A stretch of DNA of 43,116 bases, from assembly GCA_017465405.1 (NCBI GenBank), contig JAFTWG010000003.1:1-43116 (forward strand). The letters run 5' to 3'. Origin of the DNA: Alphaproteobacteria bacterium. GTDB taxonomy: Bacteria; Pseudomonadota; Alphaproteobacteria; RF32; CAG-239. The notes beneath the pieces were generated by a model, which searched no databases, was not told the origin of the DNA, and saw only the letters and a list, made by a program, of their open reading frames with translations. Made by a program: the position numbers and the translations under genes. Position 1 is the stretch's first letter. Each line of letters begins with the position of its first letter. This document shows, piece after piece, positions 33,483-40,995 of the stretch.

Positions 33483-36400
33483 ATGAGTCTGCTGAAAACA
33501 CGTCGTTTTTTACCATTATTAATTACTCAATTTTTGGGGGCGTTTAATGATAACTTGTTCAAAAATGCTTTGTTAACATTGGTTGCGATTAAAATGACCG
33601 CACAATCGGCTGTTTTATCAAATGTCATTGCCGGATTATTTATTTTACCTTTCTTTTTATTCTCTGCTGTAGCAGGAGAATTGGCCGATAAATATTCTCG
33701 CAATAAAATAGCTCGAGGATTAAAAATTGCAGAACTTATCTTGATGATAGGTGTTGCCATCTCATATTATTTTAACAATATTTATTTGCTTATTGCTATT
33801 TTAGCTTTAATGGGAACACAATCTTCATTTTTCGGTCCGATTAAATATTCTCTGTTGCCGCAACAACTTAAACCGGAAGAACTTATAACCGGCAATGCTT
33901 ATATAGAAGCGACAACATATATGGCAATACTTTTAGGACTGATTTTAGGAACTTTACTGCCGATAGAAAGTTCTATTGCCGTATTAATTATTTTAGCGGC
34001 TGTGGGAATAATTTCTTCGTGGTTTATTCCGAATGCACCTGCTCCGAGACCGGAGTTGAGAGTCAGAAAAAATATTTTAGCATCAGCGATTGATAATTTT
34101 AAATTTTTGCGCAAACATCCTGTCGTTTTGCAAAGTATTTTAGGAGCCTCTTGGTTTTGGATTATCGGGGCATTGGTGGCAGTTCAAGTCTATCCTGTTT
34201 GCACCCAAATCTTAAACGCTTCTGAGGGCGTAATTACTTGGTTTTTAGTTTTGTTTTCTATCGGTGTTGCTGTCGGTTCCTTTGCCTGTAACCAAATTTC
34301 AAAAGGTTTTATCCATACTACATATATTCCTTTATCGGCAATCGGTATGGCTTTTTGTATGTTCTTAATATATCTTTTTACCAAGGATTATCCTACACCT
34401 GATGAACAAATAACATTTATAAAGTTTTTTAGTCAACCGCATGCCATAAGTTTGACTTTTAGTATGTTCTTTTTGGCTTTTTGGGGCGGATTATATATTG
34501 TTCCTCTAAATACAATTATGCAGTATCGAGCTCCTAAATCACACGTTGCAACGGTTATTGCCGGCAATAATATCATTAATTCATTAGGAATGGTGGGTGT
34601 TGCTGTTTTTGCGGTTATTTTCTTATCTATGGGTTTGGGATTGCCAAATTTGTTTTTAACAATGGCCATAATAAGTACATTTGTCGCTTTTTACATTTGT
34701 TCGCTTTTACCGGAAGCTTTGCCACGCTCAATATTGCAAAGTATATTAGGATTTTTATTCCATAGCAGAGTTACCGGTTTGAGTAATTTTCGCAAAGCAG
34801 GAAAAAGAGTTTTGATTGTTGCGAACCATGTGTCGCTGTTAGATGGTGTATTGATAGCCGCATTTATGCCGGAACGTATTACCTTTGCAATAAACACCGA
34901 TTGGACACGCAAATGGTTTATGCCGATTATAAAGTTGTTGGTCGATTTTTATCCCGTTGACTCTCGCAGTCCGCTGTCTGTTCGCAGTCTTATTGAAGAA
35001 TTGAAAAAAAATAAGAAAATTATGATTTTTCCTGAAGGGCGAATTACCGTGACAGGCTCAATGATGAAAATTTATGAGGGAGCAGGGATTATTGCTCAAA
35101 AAGCCGGTGCAAAAATATTACCTGTTCGTATAAATGGTGCTCAATATTCTAAATTTTCTTATTTAAAGAAAAAAATGAGAACTAAACTTTTCCCTCATAT
35201 TACACTCAATATTTTAGAGCCCAAAAAGTTTGTAATTGAAGAAAATGTTTCTCGTCGCCAATATCGTAAAATTGTATCACAAAAACTTTATGATATTATG
35301 TCTGAGATGATTTACAAAACATCTAAAATTAATGAAAATATATTTAATTCTTTGTGGGATGGAGCGTATGTGTATGGTAAAAATCATATTATTGCTGAAG
35401 ATATAAACCGAAAATCTCAAAGCTACAAGTCGTTTTTATTTAAGAGTTATGTTCTCGGAACAGCATATAAAAAGGCCTTTCCTAAAGAAAAAAGAATAGG
35501 GCTGATGTTGCCGAACGTGTTAGCCAACGTCGTCAGCTTTTTTGCTTTGCAATATGCTGATAAAGTTCCGGCAATGCTCAATTTTACATTAGGAATAAAA
35601 CCTTTTATTTCATCTATCAAAACAGTAGAGTTGAAAACAATTATAACATCTCGTTCATTTATAGAACAAGCTAAACTTGAAAAGATAGAACAATCAATAA
35701 AAGATAATGGAGTAAATATTATTTATTTGGAAGATTTTGCAAAACAAATATCCTTATTTACTAAATTGCGAGCAATAAAAGACTATATTTTGAAAAAACG
35801 TCCTATTCATACTGCAGATAAAACGGCGGTAATATTGTTTACTTCCGGTTCGGAAGGTGCTCCGAAATCCGTATTTTTATCACACCGAAATTTACAAGCT
35901 AATCGTTATCAGATAGCAAGTGTAATTCCGTTTAATTCAAATGATGTTGTATTTAATGCTTTGCCGATGTTTCACTCTTTCGGGTTAAGTGTCGCAACGT
36001 TGTTGCCGATTTTATTTGGGGTAAAAACTTTCTTTTATCCGTCGCCGTTACACTATAGAATTGTACCTGAAATGTGTTACGATTCGCTTTCTACGGTTAT
36101 TTTCGGAACCGATACATTTTTTGCCGGATATGGAAAAATGGCCAATCCGTATGACTTTTTCTCTCTTAAATATGCGGTTATCGGTGGTGAAAAATTGAAA
36201 AAAACAACCGCAGAATTATGGATGAAAAAGTTTGGTATCAGAATTTTAGAAGGATATGGGGCAACGGAAACTTCTCCGGTTATAACCATAAATACTCCTA
36301 TGCATTTCAAAGAAGACAGTGTCGGACGAATTATGCCGGGCATAGAATATCGTCTTGAAAAAGTCGGAGGAGTAGAGGAAGGACAAAAACTTTGGGTTAA

Positions 36401-36842
36401 AGGCGATAATATAATGCAAGGTTATATGAAATATGATAACCCGGGTGTTTTACAACCTTTAGAGAATGGTTGGTATGATACCGGAGATATTGTATCAATA
36501 GATGAAGAAGGATATGTAACCATAAAGGGCAGAGTTAAACGTTTTGCTAAAATAGGCGGAGAAATGGTATCTCTAACTGCGGTCGAACAAGTTTTGGATA
36601 AACTCTATCCGCAAACACTACAAGGAGTTCTGACTCAACCTGATGAAAAGAAAGGAGAGCAACTTGTTCTGCTTACCAACAAAGAAGATGCCGATATAAA
36701 GACAATACGTGAATATTTTCGTAATCAAGGTTTAAGTGAATTATGGATGCCCAAAAAAGTTATATATTGTAAAAATATCCCCGTTCTGGGGAGCGGTAAA
36801 ATAGACTATGTAACCGCTCAATCTATTCTTGAAGAAAAATAA
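33483..36842 (+). CDS. aas: LplT-Aas fusion: lysophospholipid flippase, acyltransferase and acyl-ACP synthetase
   Basis: The three parts together recycle lysophospholipids. Residues 1-410 are an MFS transporter of the LplT type (FLGAFNDNLFKNALLTL opening). About 425-600 form a PlsC-type acyltransferase with the HX4D motif in NHVSLLDG (His 449, Asp 454) and FPEGR at 516-520. About 620-1119 form an AMP-binding acyl-ACP synthetase with FTSGSEGAPK (786-795), GYGATETSPV, WYDTGDIV and the late Lys in GSGKIDY. In E. coli LplT and Aas are separate proteins; fused forms occur in other lineages. Length 1119 fits the fusion. AAGGA precedes the ATG. Confidence 0.93.
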   Translation: MSLLKTRRFLPLLITQFLGAFNDNLFKNALLTLVAIKMTAQSAVLSNVIAGLFILPFFLFSAVAGELADKYSRNKIARGLKIAELILMIGVAISYYFNNIYLLIAILALMGTQSSFFGPIKYSLLPQQLKPEELITGNAYIEATTYMAILLGLILGTLLPIESSIAVLIILAAVGIISSWFIPNAPAPRPELRVRKNILASAIDNFKFLRKHPVVLQSILGASWFWIIGALVAVQVYPVCTQILNASEGVITWFLVLFSIGVAVGSFACNQISKGFIHTTYIPLSAIGMAFCMFLIYLFTKDYPTPDEQITFIKFFSQPHAISLTFSMFFLAFWGGLYIVPLNTIMQYRAPKSHVATVIAGNNIINSLGMVGVAVFAVIFLSMGLGLPNLFLTMAIISTFVAFYICSLLPEALPRSILQSILGFLFHSRVTGLSNFRKAGKRVLIVANHVSLLDGVLIAAFMPERITFAINTDWTRKWFMPIIKLLVDFYPVDSRSPLSVRSLIEELKKNKKIMIFPEGRITVTGSMMKIYEGAGIIAQKAGAKILPVRINGAQYSKFSYLKKKMRTKLFPHITLNILEPKKFVIEENVSRRQYRKIVSQKLYDIMSEMIYKTSKINENIFNSLWDGAYVYGKNHIIAEDINRKSQSYKSFLFKSYVLGTAYKKAFPKEKRIGLMLPNVLANVVSFFALQYADKVPAMLNFTLGIKPFISSIKTVELKTIITSRSFIEQAKLEKIEQSIKDNGVNIIYLEDFAKQISLFTKLRAIKDYILKKRPIHTADKTAVILFTSGSEGAPKSVFLSHRNLQANRYQIASVIPFNSNDVVFNALPMFHSFGLSVATLLPILFGVKTFFYPSPLHYRIVPEMCYDSLSTVIFGTDTFFAGYGKMANPYDFFSLKYAVIGGEKLKKTTAELWMKKFGIRILEGYGATETSPVITINTPMHFKEDSVGRIMPGIEYRLEKVGGVEEGQKLWVKGDNIMQGYMKYDNPGVLQPLENGWYDTGDIVSIDEEGYVTIKGRVKRFAKIGGEMVSLTAVEQVLDKLYPQTLQGVLTQPDEKKGEQLVLLTNKEDADIKTIREYFRNQGLSELWMPKKVIYCKNIPVLGSGKIDYVTAQSILEEK

Positions 36843-36861
36843 TTGATGCCTTATCAATATT

Positions 36862-36890
36862 AAAAAACCCGCTTTGTTTTCAAAGCGGGT
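36862..36890 (-). terminator. Terminator of rpsA
   Basis: ACCCGCTTTG (36867-36876) pairs with CAAAGCGGGT (36881-36890) around TTTT. The T run is on the minus strand (A residues at 36862-36867), just after the rpsA stop. Confidence 0.9.
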
Positions 36891-36914
36891 CTTGTTAAAA
36901 ATAATCAAATAAGA

Positions 36915-38591
36915 TTATTTTTTCTTCAAAGCTTCACCTAAAGCATCTCCTAAAGAAGAACCTGAAGTTGTATTAGAATATTCTTCTAATGCTTTCTTTT
37001 CTTCTTCAATTTCGAGAGCTTTAATAGACAAGCCAAGTTTACCTTTTTTCTTTTCTACAGAAGTAACTTTAGCTTCTACAACATCACCTTCTTTGAAGTT
37101 GCTCAAATCTTGACCGGCTTTGTCTTTAGACAAGTCAGCTTTTTTGATGTTAGCAGAAACACCGTTTACTTCAACAACAATGCCGTCTTCAGCAACTTCG
37201 GTAACAGTAGCTTTTACATTGTCACCTTTTTTGAAGCCATCTAAAGCTGTAGCATTAGCATTTTCTGTAAGCTGTTTAATACCGAGGCTGATGCGTTCTT
37301 TTTCAACATCAACGTCAATAATTTTAGCTTGGATTTCTTGGCCTTTTGTATATTCTTTAACAGCTTCTTCACCGGCAACATCCCAAGAGATGTCAGACAA
37401 GTGAATCATACCGTCGATTTCGTCGTTCAAACCAATGAACAAACCAAATTCGGTAATGTTCTTGATTTTACCTTCGATAACAGTGCCGACCGGATGTTCT
37501 TCAACATAAGCAGCCCAAGGATTAGCTGTGCATTGTTTGATGCCGAGACTAATTCTTCTCTTTTCTTCATCAACTTCAAGAACTTTAACTTCAACTTCTT
37601 GAGATGTAGAAACGATTTTACCCGGGTGAACATTTTTACGAGTCCAGCTCATTTCTGAAACGTGAACTAAACCTTCGATACCATCTTCGAGTTCAACGAA
37701 TGCACCATAATCAGTAATGTTTGTAACTTTACCTTTGCATACATCGTCAACGTGAAATCTTTCAGCAACATTTTGCCATGGATCGTTTTCGAGTTGTTTC
37801 ATACCCAAGCTGATGCGTTGGTTATCTTCATTGAATTTGATAACTTGAACTTTGATTGTTTGACCAACAGTCAAAACTTCAGCAGGGTGATTAATTCTCT
37901 TCCAAGAAATGTCTGTAACGTGCAACAAGCCGTCAACACCACCCAAGTCAATGAATGCACCGTAGTCGGTAATGTTTTTAACAACACCGTCAAGGATAGA
38001 ACCTTCTTTGATAGCGTCGATTAATTCAGCTCTTGATTCAGCACGTGTTTCTTCGAGAACAACACGACGAGAAACAACGATATTGCCTCTAACCTTATCC
38101 ATTTTCAAAATTTGGAACGGTTGAGAAATACCCATCAACGGAGAAATATCACGAATTGGGCGGATATCAATTTGAGAACCCGGCAAGAAAGCAATAGCAC
38201 CGTTCAAATCAACAGTGAAACCACCTTTAACACGACCGAAGATAACACCGTTAATGCGTTCGCCGGCGTTCATAGCTTTTTCGAGATCTAACCAAGCTTC
38301 TTCACGACGAGCTTTTTCACGAGATAATACAATATTGCCATCTCTGTCTTCATAACGATCAACATAAACTTCGATAACATCACCGAGGTTCAATTCCGGA
38401 TTTTGACCAAATTCACGAACAGGGATGCGACCTTCTGATTTGAGACCGACATCAACCATAATGAAATCCGAAGTAATTTTTACGATTGTACCCTTAACTA
38501 CAGAACCTACAAGGCTCTTTTCACCCATTTGTTCGTTTAACAAATCAGCAAATACTTCATTAGTTTCTGGGATTTGAAATTCTGTATTCAT
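36915..38591 (-). CDS. rpsA: 30S ribosomal protein S1
   Basis: S1 brings mRNA to the ribosome. Six S1 RNA-binding domains follow one another; the third to fifth are the most regular, each with a (N)ITDYGAF / ITEFGLF core and DGLLHVTDISW-type end, and the first two are more divergent (SEGRIPVREF; GAIAFLPGSQ), as usual. Length 558 is typical for alphaproteobacteria. The C-terminus is Glu/Lys-rich and ends LGDALGEALKKK. It follows cmk, the usual arrangement, with a 138-base space holding a promoter and hairpin. Confidence 0.98.
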   Translation of the reverse strand: MNTEFQIPETNEVFADLLNEQMGEKSLVGSVVKGTIVKITSDFIMVDVGLKSEGRIPVREFGQNPELNLGDVIEVYVDRYEDRDGNIVLSREKARREEAWLDLEKAMNAGERINGVIFGRVKGGFTVDLNGAIAFLPGSQIDIRPIRDISPLMGISQPFQILKMDKVRGNIVVSRRVVLEETRAESRAELIDAIKEGSILDGVVKNITDYGAFIDLGGVDGLLHVTDISWKRINHPAEVLTVGQTIKVQVIKFNEDNQRISLGMKQLENDPWQNVAERFHVDDVCKGKVTNITDYGAFVELEDGIEGLVHVSEMSWTRKNVHPGKIVSTSQEVEVKVLEVDEEKRRISLGIKQCTANPWAAYVEEHPVGTVIEGKIKNITEFGLFIGLNDEIDGMIHLSDISWDVAGEEAVKEYTKGQEIQAKIIDVDVEKERISLGIKQLTENANATALDGFKKGDNVKATVTEVAEDGIVVEVNGVSANIKKADLSKDKAGQDLSNFKEGDVVEAKVTSVEKKKGKLGLSIKALEIEEEKKALEEYSNTTSGSSLGDALGEALKKK

Positions 38592-38657
38592 ATAAATAAA
38601 ACAATTCTAAAATGCCAACCCGAGATAAAAAGGGTGGACTTGTGCGTGGTTAAAAAA

Positions 38658-38686
38658 TCTGATAATAACGCACCATATTTATCAGA
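38658..38686 (-). promoter_or_regulatory. Hairpin in the rpsA 5' leader
   Basis: TCTGATAA (38658-38665) pairs perfectly with TTATCAGA (38679-38686) around a 13-base loop in the transcribed leader, with about 65 bases to the rpsA start. S1 is known to control its own translation in enterobacteria through leader structure. A similar role here is inferred. Confidence 0.35.
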
Positions 38687-38694
38687 CTAGCTCT

Positions 38695-38722
38695 TTTATA
38701 CATATAAATATTTATTTTTCAA
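38695..38722 (-). promoter_or_regulatory. Candidate promoter of rpsA
   Basis: On the minus strand TTGAAA (38717-38722) and TATAAA (38695-38700) are 16 bases apart, just after the cmk stop. It would allow rpsA to be made at a higher level than cmk. Confidence 0.5.
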
Positions 38723-38729
38723 GACTTTT

Positions 38730-39377
38730 TTATCTGTTTTCGATAATTTTGCAGGCTTTTTCAAAAACTTCTTCAATAGACATATCCGATGTATCGAAAT
38801 GAATGGCATCTTGAGCCGGTTGACTGCCTTCACGAGCATAGTCACGGGCATCTCGTTCTATTGTTTGCTCCAACACTTCGTTATAATCAGCCTTTTGTCC
38901 TTTCGATTCGTATTCTTTGAAACGGCGCATAGCCCTAACTTCGGGAGAGGCTGTTACAAAGAATTTAATATCGGCATGCGGGCAAATAACTGTTCCTGTA
39001 TCTCTCCCGTCATAAATAGCACCATCAGCTTTACTTCCGTCTGCAAAGACCGGATTTTGAGAAAAATTTTGTTGCATTAACAATAGAGCGGAACGAACTC
39101 CGGGCATTGCTGCAACGGAAGAAGCAGCTTTGCTTCCTTCCAAAGAACGAAAATCTGGATTTTTTGACAATTCAATCATACGGGGAAAAGTCAATGATTG
39201 TGCTAATTTTTCGGCTTTTTCAACATCTTCGAGAGAGTTTTGCGCCAAAAGCATTTCTAGCCCTACAGCTCTATATACCATACCGGTATCAAAATAAGCC
39301 AAATTATATTTCAAAGCCAATTTTGAAGCTAATGTACCTTTTCCTGCTGCGGCAGGTCCGTCAATTGTTATAATCAT
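38730..39377 (-). CDS. cmk: Cytidylate kinase
   Basis: Cmk phosphorylates CMP and dCMP with ATP. The P-loop is IDGPAAAGKGTLA, followed by YFDTGMVYRAVG, IYDGRDTGTVICP (usual form DGRDIGT) and FFVTASPEVRAMRRFKE with the lid arginines and RDARDYAREGSQP. Length 215 is normal. GGGAAAA lies upstream. It is followed by rpsA, a common pairing. Confidence 0.96.
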   Translation of the reverse strand: MIITIDGPAAAGKGTLASKLALKYNLAYFDTGMVYRAVGLEMLLAQNSLEDVEKAEKLAQSLTFPRMIELSKNPDFRSLEGSKAASSVAAMPGVRSALLLMQQNFSQNPVFADGSKADGAIYDGRDTGTVICPHADIKFFVTASPEVRAMRRFKEYESKGQKADYNEVLEQTIERDARDYAREGSQPAQDAIHFDTSDMSIEEVFEKACKIIENR

Positions 39378-39472
39378 ATTTATTTTCCCGTAACGAAAAC
39401 TTAACTATCACAAGTTATATTACTTATCAAATCAAACACAAGTTTATTGATATATTTATACAGAATTTATTT

Positions 39473-40219
39473 ATGGAGACGGGATTGCCAAAAACATCAA
39501 AAATCAGAATTTTTGCCGATGTTGAGTTGATAAAAGGCAACAAAGTTGAGCTTAAACCCGAACAAAGCCACTATCTTGTTTCGGTTATGCGTTTGCAATC
39601 CGGAGATAATATTTTGGTATTTAACGGTAAAGACGGAGAATTTGATTGCACTTTATTCGTAGAAAGCAAAAAAACGGTAATTATTGAAATAAACGAACAA
39701 ACCCGAAAATTTGAATCGGTTCCCGATATATGGTTATTGTTTGCTCCATTAAAAAAAGATTGTACCGATTTTGTAATCGAAAAAGCAACTGAACTCGGAA
39801 TTGCAAAAATTGTTCCGGTAATTACCAAATATTCTATATCTGATAAGGTTAAAACCTCTCGTTATCAATCACAAGCTATTGAAGCGGCAGAACAATGTCG
39901 TCGTTTAGATGTTCCAACAATAGACGAGGCAATGTCTTTTGAAAAATTGTTAAATTCGTGGGACGAAAAAAGAACACTTTATTATATGGATGAAACTCTT
40001 GCCGGTATACCTGTTGGCGAAGTATTTCGCAATGCTCCGACTCCGGTTGCATTTTTGATTGGTCCCGAGGGAGGTTTTAGCGAACAAGAGTTAATTCTTT
40101 TGCGTTCAAAAAAATACGCAAAAGGAGTAAAACTGGGAAAACGTATTTTACGAGCAGAAACGGCAGCTCTGTCTGCCATTAGCTGTTGGCAAGCATTGAG
40201 CGGAGATTGGAAACAATAA
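39473..40219 (+). CDS. rsmE: 16S rRNA (uracil-1498-N3)-methyltransferase RsmE
   Basis: RsmE methylates U1498 of 16S rRNA using S-adenosylmethionine. It is a SPOUT enzyme with a trefoil knot: IGPEGGFSEQEL and KLGKRILRAETAALSAISCWQ at the C-terminus are the signature, with PLKKDCTDFVIEKATELGI in the middle and an N-terminal PUA-like part. Length 248 is typical. It is two bases from rquA and divergent from cmk. Confidence 0.96.
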   Translation: METGLPKTSKIRIFADVELIKGNKVELKPEQSHYLVSVMRLQSGDNILVFNGKDGEFDCTLFVESKKTVIIEINEQTRKFESVPDIWLLFAPLKKDCTDFVIEKATELGIAKIVPVITKYSISDKVKTSRYQSQAIEAAEQCRRLDVPTIDEAMSFEKLLNSWDEKRTLYYMDETLAGIPVGEVFRNAPTPVAFLIGPEGGFSEQELILLRSKKYAKGVKLGKRILRAETAALSAISCWQALSGDWKQ

Positions 40220-40220
40220 A

Positions 40221-40922
40221 ATGACAAAGAAAAAGATAGCAATAAATCCGGCACCTATCCCGCCGTATCAAAAAGAATTTTACAGTTGGTTATACGAAAG
40301 TAATCGTCTTACAAAGTTGTTTGACAGACAATGGTTGTTAAATCTATTAAGTTTTGGCTATAATCAAAAACTGGCAAAATCAGTGCTTGATGAGGTTTCT
40401 CCTCATTCTAAAGTCTTGCAAATGGGAGTAACATTTGGCGAACAAATGAATGATTTGGCCGATAAAATAGGCATTTATGGAAAATATGACGTTGTAGATG
40501 TAAGTACAACACAACTTCGTTATGTTCGTAATAAATATCGCTTCATATACCCGTATATGAACTTTGTTAATCGAGATGCTTTAGAGCCGTTTACTGAAAA
40601 ATATGATGTGGTTGTTTGTTATATGTTGTTGCACGAACTTCCGTTGCCGGCAAAAAGTCGATTGATAAATCAGGCTTTATCTGGACTTACTCCCGGAGGA
40701 AAAGCCATATTTATAGATTATAATAATATGGTTTGGTGGCATCCTCTAAAATGGTTTGTAAAAATGTATAATCGTTTATATCAACCCTTTGCAGAAAGAA
40801 TGTGGCAGACCGAAATCAAAGATTATGTTACCGACAGACAGCAATTTGAATGGCGGAAAACGACATATTTTGGTAAAATGTATCAAAAAGTTGTAGTAAC
40901 AAAAAAGAGTAGCTTATTTTAA
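40221..40922 (+). CDS. rquA: RquA-like rhodoquinone biosynthesis protein
   Basis: RquA is a methyltransferase-like enzyme that turns ubiquinone into rhodoquinone, replacing a methoxy group with an amino group. Rhodoquinone carries electrons to fumarate under anoxia. Matches to the family, as I recall it, are the N-terminal PPYQKEFYSWLYE, LLNLLSFG, YDVVDVSTTQLRY in place of the usual SAM loop, CYMLLHELPLPAKSRL, IDYNNMVWWHPL, LYQPFAERMW and the C-terminal KTTYFGKMYQKVVV. Length 233 fits. An ordinary UbiE-type methyltransferase is the alternative, but WHPL, EPFA-like and TYFG..YQK features favour RquA. Confidence 0.78.
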   Translation: MTKKKIAINPAPIPPYQKEFYSWLYESNRLTKLFDRQWLLNLLSFGYNQKLAKSVLDEVSPHSKVLQMGVTFGEQMNDLADKIGIYGKYDVVDVSTTQLRYVRNKYRFIYPYMNFVNRDALEPFTEKYDVVVCYMLLHELPLPAKSRLINQALSGLTPGGKAIFIDYNNMVWWHPLKWFVKMYNRLYQPFAERMWQTEIKDYVTDRQQFEWRKTTYFGKMYQKVVVTKKSSLF

Positions 40923-40933
40923 GTAAAAAGATA

Positions 40934-40962
40934 TTGTTTATTAAAAGCATTTTTGATACTAT
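40934..40962 (+). promoter_or_regulatory. Candidate promoter of the autotransporter gene
   Basis: TTGTTT (40934-40939) and TACTAT (40957-40962) are 17 bases apart, about 33 bases before the ATG. Each matches four of six consensus bases. Confidence 0.4.
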
Positions 40963-40995
40963 CAGAAATATAAAATATTTTCTTATGGAGTTAGT

